Shown piece by piece: positions 53,101 to 62,686 of a DNA stretch of 64,000 bases; positions within the stretch are counted from its first letter, which is position 1, and each line of letters begins with the position of its first letter. The notes beneath the pieces are model-generated. The model was not told the origin of the DNA and did no database searches. It saw nothing but the letters and a program-made list of their open reading frames with translations. This stretch comes from an uncultured Bacteroidota bacterium (lineage in GTDB: Bacteria > Bacteroidota > Bacteroidia > Flavobacteriales > Flavobacteriaceae): the NCBI GenBank assembly GCA_913047695.1, contig CAJWUI010000004.1, positions 1 to 64,000 of the forward strand, in the 5' to 3' direction. Both the position numbers and the translations under genes were made by a program.

Positions 53101-55728
53101 ATGAATATTCCTTCCAAATTCAAATCTCAAAGTATTGAGAGCAAATGGTACAAATACTGGCAAAAAAACGGTTATTTCAGATCTAAACCTGATAAAAGGA
53201 AACCTTATACCATAGTAATTCCACCACCAAATGTTACAGGTGTTTTGCATATGGGACATATGCTAAATAATTCACTACAGGATATAATTATACGAAGGGC
53301 ACGTATGAAAGGTTTCAATGCATGTTGGGTCCCAGGTACTGATCATGCATCTATAGCGACTGAAGCTAAAGTTGTAGCAATGCTCAAAGAAAAGGGAATT
53401 GAAAAAAATAATATAAGTAGAGAAGAATTTTTGAAGCACGCATGGGAATGGACTCATGAATATGGAGGTGTAATTTTAGAACAACTTAAAAAATTAGGTT
53501 GCAGTTGTGATTGGCACAGAACAAAATTTACAATGGATAAAGATTTATCTGAATCGGTTATAAGAGTTTTTGTTGATCTTTATGAAAAAGGTCTTATTTA
53601 TCGAGGTTATAGAATGGTAAATTGGGATCCTGAGGCTGAAACGACACTTTCAGACGAGGAAGTTATTTATAGAGAAGTAAATGGAAAGCTCTACCATATA
53701 GCTTATAAGATTGATCAATCTGATGAAAAAGTAATCATTGCTACTACACGACCCGAAACACTCCTAGGCGACACTGCGATTTGTATTAATCCTAATGACA
53801 AACGATACTCGCATTTAAAAGGGAAAAAAGTTTGTGTTCCTTTTACCAAAAGAAAAATTCCTATAATTCAAGATGACTATGTGAGTGTGGATTTCGGAAC
53901 AGGCTGTTTGAAAGTAACCCCTGCCCATGATATTAATGATAAAATACTTGCAGAAAAACACAATTTAGAGTTTATAAATATTTTTAATTCTAATGGGACT
54001 TTGAATAAAAATGGTTTAAAATATGAAAATTTAGATCGTTTTATTGCTAGAAAAAAAATTGTTAAAGATTTAGAGAAACAGGGTTTTCTCATAAAAATAG
54101 AATCTTACAAGCATAAAGTTGGAACATCTGAGCGAACTAATGCAGTTATTGAACCAGTACTTTCTGACCAATGGTTTTTATTAACAAAAAAAATTGCTAA
54201 TCCCGCTATTCACGGTGTATTAAATTCTAAAGAAATTGAAATAATTCCTAATAAATTCAAAAACATATATCGACATTGGATGGAAAACATACAGGATTGG
54301 AACATTTCAAGGCAACTATGGTGGGGTCACCGCATTCCAGCATATTATTATGGCGATGATAAGAAAGATTTTGTTGTAGCAATCAATCCCCAACAAGCAA
54401 TTGAAAAAATAAGAAAATTAACTAAAAATAATAATCTAAATATATCAGATATTTCTCAAGACGAAGATGTTTTAGATACTTGGTTTTCTTCATGGCTTTG
54501 GCCAATCACTGTTTTTGATGGAATACGTAAACCCAATAATAAAGATATTAAATACTACTATCCAACTCAAGATTTGATTACAGGACCTGACATTTTATTT
54601 TTTTGGGTAGCAAGAATGATAATGTCAGGTTATGAATATCGAAAATCACCACCTTTTTCAAGGGTATATTTAACAGGTCTAGTAAGAGATAAAAAAGGGA
54701 GAAAAATGTCGAAACAACTTGGCAATTCTCCAGATGCTTTAAAACTAATTGATAATTATGGAGCAGATGCAGTAAGGGTTGGCTTGATGTTAAGCTCCTC
54801 TGCAGGGAATGATTTACTTTTTGATGAAAGTCTTTGTCAGCAGGGGAAAAACTTTGCGAATAAGATTTGGAATTCTTATCGCTTAATTGAGGGTTGGGAA
54901 ATAGATCACCTTAAACCAACCTCAAAAGTATCAAATGAGGCATTATTATGGTATGACAATCAGTTTCAAAAAACACTAAACTTTGTAAATGAAAATTTTG
55001 AAAAATATAGGATTTCGGATGTTTTGATGTCAATCTATAAATTAATTTGGGATGATTTTTGTTCTTGGTTTTTAGAGTTGGTCAAGCCTTTTTATAGAGA
55101 AAGTATTGACAAATACACCTATGATAAAATAAAAACCATGTTTGAGAATAACTTAAAAATTTTACATCCCTTTATGCCATTCTTAAGTGAAGAAATATGG
55201 CATTTTATTGCACCTAGAAATAAAGAACAAGCCCTAACAATAACATCATGGCCAAAAAATAAAAAATTTGATCAAAGGCAGATTGAATTATTTTCTTTAG
55301 CGAAAAATATAGTTGCAGGGATTAGAAATTTTAGAAAACTACACAATATACCTTTTAAACAAACTATTGATATTTACGTTACAAAAAACAAAAAATCCTT
55401 ACCCTTTGAAGAAACTATTAAAAAGTTAGGAGGAGTTGATTCAATTATTTATGATACACCTAATGATATATCTGGGGGCACCTTCCGTATTGACAACTTT
55501 GAGTTTTTAATTCCCTCTAAAAATATTAAAGATATCAATTCAGAAAAAATTAGACTAACAGACGAATTAATTTATATAAAAGGGTTTCTGGCTTCCGTAG
55601 AAAAAAAGCTATCTAACAAAAACTTTGTTGAAAATGCTCCAAAGCAAATAGTATTAAATGAAAAGAAAAAAGTCTCAGATGCAAAAGAAAAAATTAAGAT
55701 ACTTGAAAGAAGTCTTGCAGCTCTCTAG
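53101..55728 (+). CDS. valS: valyl-tRNA synthetase
   Basis: ValS charges tRNA-Val. The 875-residue protein has the class I signatures: IPPPNVTGVLHMGHMLNN with the HIGH motif as HMGH (about residue 56), GRKMSKQLGNSPD with the KMSKS loop as KMSKQ (about 536), and the editing-domain TTRPETLLGDTAI near residue 218. WWGHRIPAYY is typical for Val/Ile enzymes. The helical anticodon domain and the C-terminal coiled-coil arm (ENAPKQIV...LERSLAAL) are complete. The 183-base gap upstream holds a 14-base palindrome. Its stop interlocks with that of psd in CTAG. Confidence 0.97.
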   Translation: MNIPSKFKSQSIESKWYKYWQKNGYFRSKPDKRKPYTIVIPPPNVTGVLHMGHMLNNSLQDIIIRRARMKGFNACWVPGTDHASIATEAKVVAMLKEKGIEKNNISREEFLKHAWEWTHEYGGVILEQLKKLGCSCDWHRTKFTMDKDLSESVIRVFVDLYEKGLIYRGYRMVNWDPEAETTLSDEEVIYREVNGKLYHIAYKIDQSDEKVIIATTRPETLLGDTAICINPNDKRYSHLKGKKVCVPFTKRKIPIIQDDYVSVDFGTGCLKVTPAHDINDKILAEKHNLEFINIFNSNGTLNKNGLKYENLDRFIARKKIVKDLEKQGFLIKIESYKHKVGTSERTNAVIEPVLSDQWFLLTKKIANPAIHGVLNSKEIEIIPNKFKNIYRHWMENIQDWNISRQLWWGHRIPAYYYGDDKKDFVVAINPQQAIEKIRKLTKNNNLNISDISQDEDVLDTWFSSWLWPITVFDGIRKPNNKDIKYYYPTQDLITGPDILFFWVARMIMSGYEYRKSPPFSRVYLTGLVRDKKGRKMSKQLGNSPDALKLIDNYGADAVRVGLMLSSSAGNDLLFDESLCQQGKNFANKIWNSYRLIEGWEIDHLKPTSKVSNEALLWYDNQFQKTLNFVNENFEKYRISDVLMSIYKLIWDDFCSWFLELVKPFYRESIDKYTYDKIKTMFENNLKILHPFMPFLSEEIWHFIAPRNKEQALTITSWPKNKKFDQRQIELFSLAKNIVAGIRNFRKLHNIPFKQTIDIYVTKNKKSLPFEETIKKLGGVDSIIYDTPNDISGGTFRIDNFEFLIPSKNIKDINSEKIRLTDELIYIKGFLASVEKKLSNKNFVENAPKQIVLNEKKKVSDAKEKIKILERSLAAL

Positions 55729-56381
55729 TTTTTATGACCTATGATTTGAATCCCACCTTTGACCGAGTCATTAAGTTTAATATTAAGTGGAGTGTTCAAT
55801 GGCAAAAACATATCTAATCTAGAACCAAATTTTATAAATCCTGCGTCTTCTCCTTGAAGAACGCTATTACCCTCTTGGGCATAATTAATTATTCTGCGTG
55901 CTACGGCTCCAGCTACCTGCCTGTAAAGAATTTCACCAAAAACATTATTACTTATAACAATGGTTGTTCTCTCATTAAGCTCAGATGACTTTGGATGCCA
56001 GGCAACCATATATTTACCTGGATGGTACTTACTAAACTTTATTTTACCACTCACACAATATCGAGTCACATGAACATTAATGGGTGACATAAAAATGGAT
56101 ACTTGAAGCCTCTTATCTTTAAAATATTCTTTTTCATAAACCTCTTCTATAATAACAATTTTTCCATCTACAGGAGCAATTATATGATTTTCATTTCTTA
56201 TTGTGTTTCTTTTTGGATTTCTAAAAAATTGAAGGACAATGATTAATTGAAATAGAGCTAATAGTTGAATTATAATTTTGAAAACAAAAATATTACTTAA
56301 TCCAAATTCTGCTAAAAGACAAGATATGGTTGCTAAAAAAAATGAAATGATTATTATGTTGTGCCCCTCTTTATGAAACAT
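55725..56381 (-). CDS. psd: phosphatidylserine decarboxylase family protein
   Basis: The enzyme makes phosphatidylethanolamine from phosphatidylserine. The 218-residue protein has two membrane helices at the N-terminus. The conserved blocks IAPVDGKIVIIEE, FMSPINVHVTRY with the catalytic His, and VGARRI-like VARRIINYA follow. The self-cleavage site FIKFGSRLD lies near residue 185, where the Ser becomes the pyruvoyl group. The short GS type matches the bacterial-archaeal class II proteins. It overlaps cdsA by 11 bases, so both lipid genes are translated together. The stop interlocks with valS. Confidence 0.94.
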   Translation of the reverse strand: MFHKEGHNIIIISFFLATISCLLAEFGLSNIFVFKIIIQLLALFQLIIVLQFFRNPKRNTIRNENHIIAPVDGKIVIIEEVYEKEYFKDKRLQVSIFMSPINVHVTRYCVSGKIKFSKYHPGKYMVAWHPKSSELNERTTIVISNNVFGEILYRQVAGAVARRIINYAQEGNSVLQGEDAGFIKFGSRLDMFLPLNTPLNIKLNDSVKGGIQIIGHKN

Positions 56382-57174
56382 AATTTAAAAACATTAAAAA
56401 TAAAAAAACGAATGGTGCTGAAAATAAAACGCTATCCATCCTGTCATAAAAACCACCGTGTCCAGGAATAAGTATTCCACTATCTTTTTTTAAAGCTAGG
56501 CGTTTGAATTTTGATTGAATCAAATCACCAGTTGTAGAAGTTCCAACGATAATTAGAGATAATAATGGGAATGTCCATTTTGGATATCCTGGATGAAACT
56601 GTACTAATAAAAAACTACTTAAAAAACATAGAACACCACCTCCCAACATACCTTCCCACGTTTTTTTTGGTGAAATTGAAGGGAAGAGATTTTTTTTACC
56701 AATTAGTTTACCAACTATATATGCAAAAGTATTATTTACCCATACCATGACAAATAAACTTATCGAAATTCCATTCTCAATATTTGATTTTAAAGAAGAA
56801 GTTGCAATTATGAAATAACACGAAGAAACTGGATAAAATAATGTAAGAGCAGTTTTTTGTAAGGGTTTAATTTTAATTTTTTTATTAGAAAACAAAAAGA
56901 AAATTAGCAAAATGGATATTGAGGTGCTAAAAGCTAATAAAGATAAATGTAGGTAGGGATTTAGTTTTTGGTTATAAAATTGATAGATTATAATACTGAA
57001 TAAAACAAATGGTACGGGGCTTTTATATTTAATAAGTTTTTGAAATTCATACAATGTGAAAGAAGAGAAAATAAAAATCAAAATAATGTAGCTCAAATCA
57101 GAGTATAAAGCAGTGCTAATAATCAAAGTAGAATATATGATGCCAGAAATAGAACGTATGACTAGGTTTTTCAA
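56371..57174 (-). CDS. cdsA: phosphatidate cytidylyltransferase
   Basis: CdsA makes CDP-diacylglycerol from phosphatidic acid and CTP at the inner membrane, the precursor for phosphatidylserine and hence for Psd, encoded next. The 267 residues form about eight helices. The signature is SPKKTWEGMLGGG (about residue 168) and, at the C-terminus, SKFKRLALKKDSGILIPGHGGFYDRMDSV with the catalytic Asp and Arg. It is the fourth gene of rsfS-ftsH-LUD-cdsA-psd on the minus strand, after a 64-base gap. Confidence 0.95.
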   Translation of the reverse strand: MKNLVIRSISGIIYSTLIISTALYSDLSYIILIFIFSSFTLYEFQKLIKYKSPVPFVLFSIIIYQFYNQKLNPYLHLSLLAFSTSISILLIFFLFSNKKIKIKPLQKTALTLFYPVSSCYFIIATSSLKSNIENGISISLFVMVWVNNTFAYIVGKLIGKKNLFPSISPKKTWEGMLGGGVLCFLSSFLLVQFHPGYPKWTFPLLSLIIVGTSTTGDLIQSKFKRLALKKDSGILIPGHGGFYDRMDSVLFSAPFVFLFLMFLNYVS

Positions 57175-57238
57175 TAATTTATATTTTAATTAATTGATCG
57201 GCTAAAAGTAAAATCAAAAAGGTATAAATGACACTATT

Positions 57239-57832
57239 TTAAAAATCTTCAAGTAACAAATATATGTTTTTTGAATCGGTCGTTTGACTGGTTATTTGTT
57301 CATTCTTTTCATTTTTTGAAATTGCTTTCAAAGTGGTAATGTTTGTTGGAAAATTTTTTTTGTATTTATTTTTAAGATTAGACATAGCCTCACTGACGTC
57401 TTTCGAAAATTGACTGATTTTGGCAGAAATTAAAATTGTTTCCGGAAGGTCAATCAACTTTAGATGTTTTATTTGTCGATCACTTAGTAAAATTTTACCG
57501 GAATTTGATATCAAGTATTCACATTTAATTAATAGAGCTTTGAATTTATTAAGTTTTGCAAAAGTTTCCTTTAAATAGCTTACACTAAATAGTTCCGAAA
57601 TTTCTTTATCAAAACAGACTATTTCCGCTAATGCCCAACTATTTTCAAGACAAATTTCATCAAGATTCGAAAAAACCAATTCTTTTGAATCGTTGTACAA
57701 GAAATATCCGCCATTTGATTTGAAATTCTTTACAAATCTGATATCAATAGGATCTTCAATTTCAGGGAGGTATCTACTTTTTTTGGGTTTAGCTGAATGT
57801 TTTTTTCCGAAAAAAAAATCCCAAAGTCCCAT
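57239..57832 (-). CDS. LUD-domain-like protein
   Basis: The 197-residue cytoplasmic protein resembles the small LUD-type (lactate utilisation) proteins commonly found between ftsH and cdsA in flavobacteria. The core runs FKSNGGYFLYNDSKEL, then ISNSGKILLSDRQIK and LPETILISAKISQFS, alpha/beta blocks of that fold. It begins with a short basic tail (FFFGKKHSAKPKKSR). No catalytic site or iron-sulfur motif is seen, and the function in this setting is unknown. It is eight bases after ftsH and clearly part of the operon. Confidence 0.8.
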   Translation of the reverse strand: MGLWDFFFGKKHSAKPKKSRYLPEIEDPIDIRFVKNFKSNGGYFLYNDSKELVFSNLDEICLENSWALAEIVCFDKEISELFSVSYLKETFAKLNKFKALLIKCEYLISNSGKILLSDRQIKHLKLIDLPETILISAKISQFSKDVSEAMSNLKNKYKKNFPTNITTLKAISKNEKNEQITSQTTDSKNIYLLLEDF

Positions 57833-57840
57833 TCTTGAAT

Positions 57841-59793
57841 TTATTTCTTTTCTCTTGAAGCCTTAAATTCTTCTATCTTCTCATCATTTGTCTTGTAGGG
57901 TCTTTTACCCAAGATAGTTTCTAAGTCGTCTTTGAAAATCACTTCTTTCTCTAATAGGCGATCCGCAAGTTTTTTCAATTTATCTTTTGAATTTTTTAAA
58001 AGTGTAATTGCCCTATTATACTGTTTTTCAATAATTTTTGAAATCTCTTTATCGATAACTTGAGCGGTTTGCTCTGAATAAGGTTTTGAAAAATTAAAAT
58101 CGGTTTGCCCTGAAGAATCATAATAAGTTATGTTACCTAATGTGTCATTAAGGCCATAAATTGAGACCATTGCTTTTGCCTGTCTAGTTACTTTTTCAAG
58201 ATCACTTAAGGCACCAGTAGAAATTTTATTAAAAATTATTTTTTCTGCTGCCCTACCACCGAGAGCGGCACACATTTCATCAAGCATTTGTTCTGTTCTA
58301 ACTATTTGTCGTTCTTCGGGTAAATACCATGCTGCTCCTAGGGACTGACCTCTTGGAACAATAGTCACTTTAACAAGTGGAGCGGCGTACTCTAAAAGCC
58401 AGCTAACAATAGCGTGACCAGCTTCATGATAAGCAATGGTCTCCTTTTCCTCAGGTGTAATAATTTTATTCTTCTTCTCTAATCCACCAACTATTCGATC
58501 TACAGCATCAAGAAAATCTTGCTTTCCAACCGATTTTCTATTTTTTCTCGCAGCAATTAATGCTGACTCATTGCAAACATTCGCAATGTCAGCTCCTGAG
58601 AATCCAGGAGTCTGTTTTGCAAGAAAATCAATATCCAGACTTTTTACAACTTTAAGAGGTTTAAGATGTACCTTGAAAATCTCTTTCCTTTCATTTAAAT
58701 CTGGTAAATCAACGTAGATTTGTCTGTCAAAACGTCCAGCTCTCATTAAAGCCTTGTCGAGAACATCGGCTCGATTTGTGGCTGCTATTACAATGACATT
58801 TGTATTTGTACCGAATCCGTCCATTTCGGTAAGTAATTGGTTTAGTGTGTTTTCACGCTCATCATTAGACCCAGTGATATTACTTTTTCCTCTCGCTCTT
58901 CCTATAGCATCAATCTCATCAATAAAAATTATGGAAGGAGATTTATCTTTTGCTTGCTTAAATAAGTCTCTAACGCGGGAAGCACCCACACCAACAAACA
59001 TTTCAACAAAATCTGATCCTGAAAGAGAAAAAAATGGAACTTTTGCCTCTCCAGCAACTGCTTTTGCTAAAAGGGTTTTTCCAGTTCCAGGTGAACCAAC
59101 AAGAAGTGCACCTTTTGGAATCTTACCTCCAAGAATTGTATATTTTTTTGGGTTTTTGAGAAAATCAACTATTTCTTGAATCTCTTCTTTAGCACCTTCA
59201 AGGCCTGCCACGTCTTTAAAAGTTATTTTTATATCTGTATTTTTGTCAAATAGTTTAGCTTTAGATTTGCCAATACTGAAAATTTGACCTCCAGGCCCTC
59301 CTGCACCACCACCAGACATTCTTCTCATTAAAAAAATCCATACTCCAATTATGATAATAATTGGTAAAAAACCAATAATGGTGTCAAGCCATCTATTTTC
59401 GATTGTTATAAATTCTAATCGAAAATTAATGCCGTTGCTTCTGGCTTTCTCCAATTTTTCTTCAAACAATTCTAAACTCCCTACTTCGAACTGATAATGT
59501 GGACCCTTGGTATTTTCCTGGCCTAGAATATTTTTACCAACAACAGCTTGATGTTCACTTTTTCTTAAAGCATCAGGAGTAAGTGTTACTCTAACACTAC
59601 TTTTATTTCGGATTACAATCACCTCACTTACATCTCCAGAATTGAGATACTTTTCAAAATTAGAAATGTTGGTCTTACTCATTGTTTGCCAATCATTACC
59701 ACCAAAAAGGCTAAGTCCTAGCAGTACAAAAATAACTGCACCATATATCCAGTATATGTTAAATTTAGGGGAGTTTGTATTTTTCTCTTTCAT
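57841..59793 (-). CDS. ftsH: ATP-dependent zinc metalloprotease FtsH
   Basis: FtsH is the hexameric membrane AAA+ protease that degrades misfolded membrane and regulatory proteins. The 650 residues have two membrane helices (about 13-31 and 134-154) around a periplasmic domain. Next come Walker [10 protein letters not shown] (the second residue is Ser rather than the usual Pro), Walker [12 protein letters not shown], the second region of homology near ATNRADVLD, and the zinc motif AYHEAGHAI (about residue 456). It is preceded by rsfS (five-base gap) in the rsfS-ftsH-LUD-cdsA-psd operon, a conserved order in flavobacteria. Confidence 0.97.
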   Translation of the reverse strand: MKEKNTNSPKFNIYWIYGAVIFVLLGLSLFGGNDWQTMSKTNISNFEKYLNSGDVSEVIVIRNKSSVRVTLTPDALRKSEHQAVVGKNILGQENTKGPHYQFEVGSLELFEEKLEKARSNGINFRLEFITIENRWLDTIIGFLPIIIIIGVWIFLMRRMSGGGAGGPGGQIFSIGKSKAKLFDKNTDIKITFKDVAGLEGAKEEIQEIVDFLKNPKKYTILGGKIPKGALLVGSPGTGKTLLAKAVAGEAKVPFFSLSGSDFVEMFVGVGASRVRDLFKQAKDKSPSIIFIDEIDAIGRARGKSNITGSNDERENTLNQLLTEMDGFGTNTNVIVIAATNRADVLDKALMRAGRFDRQIYVDLPDLNERKEIFKVHLKPLKVVKSLDIDFLAKQTPGFSGADIANVCNESALIAARKNRKSVGKQDFLDAVDRIVGGLEKKNKIITPEEKETIAYHEAGHAIVSWLLEYAAPLVKVTIVPRGQSLGAAWYLPEERQIVRTEQMLDEMCAALGGRAAEKIIFNKISTGALSDLEKVTRQAKAMVSIYGLNDTLGNITYYDSSGQTDFNFSKPYSEQTAQVIDKEISKIIEKQYNRAITLLKNSKDKLKKLADRLLEKEVIFKDDLETILGKRPYKTNDEKIEEFKASREKK

Positions 59794-59798
59794 AGTTT

Positions 59799-60170
59799 TT
59801 AATAATTCGAAGCAATAGGAGTGTTTATTGCGTCACCCCAAAGTTCCTCGATGTTATAAAATTCTCTTGTTTTTTTTTGAAATACGTGAACAACAATGTT
59901 AACATAATCAATTAGTACCCATTCAGCAATTCTCAGGCCTTCAATATGCAAAGGTTTTTCTTTTAGGATTTTACTTACGGATTTCCTTACTGCATTTACA
60001 ATTGAAGAAACTTGTGTGTTTGAATTGCCACTACAAATTACAAAATACTCACACGGACTGTTCTCTATTTCCCTCAGATCAATTTTATTAATATCTTCTC
60101 CTTTCATTTCTTCAATTCCCTTTATAATTTCATTTAAAAGGGCTTTTGTATTTTTGTTTTTTTTTAACAT
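59799..60170 (-). CDS. rsfS: ribosomal silencing factor RsfS
   Basis: RsfS binds ribosomal protein uL14 and blocks 30S-50S joining when nutrients are low. The 123-residue protein shows the family blocks MKGEDINKIDLREI, YFVICSGNSNTQVSSIVNAV and EGLRIAEWVLIDYVNIVVHVF, ending FYNIEELWGDA. It is the first gene of the ftsH operon. A CAAATTTA at 60190-60197 fits the minus-strand -7 element 20 bases upstream, although no matching -33 box was found. It is divergent from birA. Confidence 0.94.
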   Translation of the reverse strand: MLKKNKNTKALLNEIIKGIEEMKGEDINKIDLREIENSPCEYFVICSGNSNTQVSSIVNAVRKSVSKILKEKPLHIEGLRIAEWVLIDYVNIVVHVFQKKTREFYNIEELWGDAINTPIASNY

Positions 60171-60212
60171 TAAGTTCTGCTCTTTTATACAAATTTATTA
60201 CATTTTGTGTCG

Positions 60213-60974
60213 ATGAACTATCTTAACATGGGCTATTTTAAAATAATCAAACTTAATGCCATACCGTCAACTAATGATTATTTAAAAAAAAGATACAAAT
60301 CTGGTAAAGTTTTTGATGGTGAGTTAGTATGGACTGAAAACCAAACTTCAGGCAGAGGGCAGCGTAATAAAAATTGGATCTCAGAACCTTTTATGTGTCT
60401 TACATTTAGTATTTATAAGCAATTCAATCATCTTTTTATTAATCCATTCAAATTAAATGCTGTAGTTTGTTTGGCAATTATTAATGCTTTAGAAAAACTA
60501 AGTATTCCTAAATTATTAATAAAATGGCCTAACGACATTTTGTCAGAAAATAAAAAAATTGGGGGGATCTTAATTGAAAACTATTACAATAAAAGTAAAA
60601 TAAATGGTTCCATAATTGGTATTGGAATAAATTTAAATCAAGAAAAATTTGAAAATTTACCCAAAGCAACCTCTTTAAAAATAATTACAGGTGAAAAATG
60701 GGTTTCTAAAATTATTTTAGATGCTCTAGTCCCTTTACTCGAAGAATACCTTTTCATGTTCGATTTTCAAGATTCATCAATTTTAGATCAATATCAGAAA
60801 AAACTTTGGAGAAGAAACAAAACTGTCTTATATAATATGGATGGAAAATTGCATAAAGGAAAATTAAAAGGGGTTGATGAATCGGGAATGATAATTTTGC
60901 AGAATCAGGAAAAAATGATTAGTAAGTTCAATAATTCACAAATATCAATTCAATATGGTGATTTGTTAAATTAA
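60213..60974 (+). CDS. birA: biotin--[acetyl-CoA-carboxylase] ligase
   Basis: BirA activates biotin as biotinyl-AMP and attaches it to the biotin carrier protein of acetyl-CoA carboxylase. The 253-residue protein lacks the DNA-binding domain, so it is a group I enzyme without repressor function. AIPSTNDYLK, SGRGQRNKNW (biotinyl-AMP loop, about residue 47), KWPNDILSENKKIGGILIE with the catalytic Lys, and GIGINLN are the core motifs. A small C-terminal SH3-like domain follows. ATG codons at 60213 and 60228 and a GTG at 60207 are all possible starts. The stop interlocks with pyrE in TTAA. Confidence 0.94.
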   Translation: MNYLNMGYFKIIKLNAIPSTNDYLKKRYKSGKVFDGELVWTENQTSGRGQRNKNWISEPFMCLTFSIYKQFNHLFINPFKLNAVVCLAIINALEKLSIPKLLIKWPNDILSENKKIGGILIENYYNKSKINGSIIGIGINLNQEKFENLPKATSLKIITGEKWVSKIILDALVPLLEEYLFMFDFQDSSILDQYQKKLWRRNKTVLYNMDGKLHKGKLKGVDESGMIILQNQEKMISKFNNSQISIQYGDLLN

Positions 60975-61612
60975 TTATTCCATACCGAAGGATCTTTTCT
61001 CCAAGTTTTTAATCTTTCTTTTTGAAATGCAGAAATTTCACCTTCACTTTCAGCAACACTCAATAAATGTTCATAATCACACAAGGTTTGAACATTTACA
61101 TTAGCATTTATAAATGCTTTTTCTGCCATTTCGAATCCGTAAGTAAAAAGCGCAATCATCCCAATAACGTTTGCTCCTGCATTTTTGATTGAATTAACTG
61201 CATTAAGACTACTTTTACCTGTACTAATTAAATCTTCAATTACCAAAACAGGTAACTTTGAGTTTAAATGACCTTCTATTTGGTTTTTTTGACCGTGTTT
61301 TTTTGGCTCGGGGCGAATATATATGAAAGGTAATTTTAATTTATCTGCCACAAGCATTGCGATTCCAATCGCACCTGTAGCTACCCCGGCAATAATTAGT
61401 GGATCACTATGCTCTTGAGCAATTTTTTTTGATATAATATCACTTAAATGAGATCTAATCTTAGGGTATGAAAGTATAATTCGGTTATCACAATATATAG
61501 GAGATTTCCAACCACTGGCCCATGTGAAAGGATTTTCAAGATTCAATTTTATTGCATTAATTTGCAAAAGATGTTTAGCTGTTTGTAGAGCTAAGTTTTT
61601 ATTGAAAATCAT
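60971..61612 (-). CDS. pyrE: orotate phosphoribosyltransferase
   Basis: PyrE makes orotidine 5'-phosphate from orotate and PRPP in pyrimidine synthesis. Starting at the ATG at 61612 the protein is 213 residues, the normal length; a longer frame from 61654 would run into the NUDIX gene on the other strand. Typical parts are FTWASGWKSPIYCDNR for the orotate side, RPEPKKHGQKNQIEG as the flexible catalytic loop, and VLVIEDLISTGKSSL as the PRPP-binding motif near residue 120. It is divergent from the NUDIX gene, the start codons only six bases apart. Confidence 0.95.
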   Translation of the reverse strand: MIFNKNLALQTAKHLLQINAIKLNLENPFTWASGWKSPIYCDNRIILSYPKIRSHLSDIISKKIAQEHSDPLIIAGVATGAIGIAMLVADKLKLPFIYIRPEPKKHGQKNQIEGHLNSKLPVLVIEDLISTGKSSLNAVNSIKNAGANVIGMIALFTYGFEMAEKAFINANVNVQTLCDYEHLLSVAESEGEISAFQKERLKTWRKDPSVWNN

Positions 61613-61618
61613 ACACAA

Positions 61619-62215
61619 ATGTATAAAGTTTTTTACAATCAGAAACCTATTCATTTTACTTCAGATTTAAGTAAAAGCTCACCTACCACCCCACTTATTT
61701 TTATAAAATACGCTGAATCAAGATCAATTATAAAAGCACTAAAAGACAAAACTGTTGAGGGAGTCTATTTATATCATCATAATAAACAAAAAATAGAGAA
61801 ACATTTTTTTAAAATTTTCAAAGTTGTTGAGGCTGCAGGAGGACTCGTAAAAAATTCAAATGGGGCCTATTTATTTATTTTTAGAAATAGGAAATGGGAC
61901 TTACCTAAAGGGAAAGTTCAAAAAAACGAAATTATAAATGAAGCTGCAATTCGAGAGGTTATTGAAGAAACTGGAGTTAAAAATCTGAGAATCAAAAAAT
62001 CTTTATCTACAACATATCATGTTTATAAAGCAAACAAAAAGTTTAAATTAAAAAAGACATACTGGTTTCTTATGGAAACATCCTATCATGGCAATTTAGT
62101 TCCACAAATTGATGAAAATATAGATCTAGCTATTTGGAAGTACCCAGAAGAAATTCCAATACTAATGAAAAATGCATATGAGAATATTAAACTTTTAATC
62201 AATAAACTTGATTAA
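61619..62215 (+). CDS. NUDIX hydrolase
   Basis: The 198-residue protein has an N-terminal domain of about 75 residues with no recognised motif. A NUDIX domain follows, whose box reads G-x5-E-x7-REVIEETGV from about residue 98 and matches the consensus fully. RNRKWDLPKGK just before the box is the usual entry. The enzyme should hydrolyse a nucleoside diphosphate linked to another group, in the cytoplasm; the exact substrate is unknown. Similar two-part NUDIX proteins next to pyrE are familiar in flavobacteria. The start codon lies six bases from that of pyrE, so the promoters overlap the opposite genes. Confidence 0.9.
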   Translation: MYKVFYNQKPIHFTSDLSKSSPTTPLIFIKYAESRSIIKALKDKTVEGVYLYHHNKQKIEKHFFKIFKVVEAAGGLVKNSNGAYLFIFRNRKWDLPKGKVQKNEIINEAAIREVIEETGVKNLRIKKSLSTTYHVYKANKKFKLKKTYWFLMETSYHGNLVPQIDENIDLAIWKYPEEIPILMKNAYENIKLLINKLD

Positions 62216-62217
62216 GT

Positions 62218-62676
62218 TTATCTACTATTTTTTACTGCCTCAGGGACAAGTGTCGAATAGTCTCCTTTATGAGAAATTATTTCCCTTACAATACTGCTAC
62301 TTATATATGAATAATCAGCTGCAGTTAAAAGAAAAAGAGTCTCGATACCTGAGAGTCTACGATTAGTTTGCGCCACACTTTTCTCAAACTCAAAGTCAGC
62401 AGGATTTCTTAATCCTCTTACTATAGCAGTAGCATTTACATCTTTACAAAAATCTATTGTTAAACCTTGAAATGACAAAACTTTAATCTTAGGTTCTTTG
62501 ATATGGGTTTTTAGAATAAAATTCATCCTTTCATCTAGATTGTACAAATAATTTTTTTCTGAATTTTGGCCTACGCCAACTATTAATTCATCGCACATAG
62601 GTAAGGCCCTTTCGATTATATCTTTGTGCCCCAATGTCATAGGGTCAAAGGATCCAGGAAATACAAATCGTTTCAT
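62218..62676 (-). CDS. coaD: phosphopantetheine adenylyltransferase
   Basis: CoaD carries out the fourth step of coenzyme A synthesis, adenylating phosphopantetheine. The 152-residue protein starts VFPGSFDPMTLGHKDIIERA, containing the nucleotidyl-transferase T/HxGH motif as TLGH. VRGLRNPADFEFE and the C-terminal YSYISSSIVREI are the other conserved blocks. It follows ddl after ten bases on the minus strand, a linkage familiar in flavobacteria. It converges on the NUDIX gene with two bases between stops. Confidence 0.96.
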   Translation of the reverse strand: MKRFVFPGSFDPMTLGHKDIIERALPMCDELIVGVGQNSEKNYLYNLDERMNFILKTHIKEPKIKVLSFQGLTIDFCKDVNATAIVRGLRNPADFEFEKSVAQTNRRLSGIETLFLLTAADYSYISSSIVREIISHKGDYSTLVPEAVKNSR

Positions 62677-62686
62677 TAATTATTTT

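Noticed and set aside
58754-59179. 141-residue open frame antisense to ftsH
   Set aside because: It is the mirror of a conserved AAA+ coding region, with composition typical of a shadow frame and no start context or motif.
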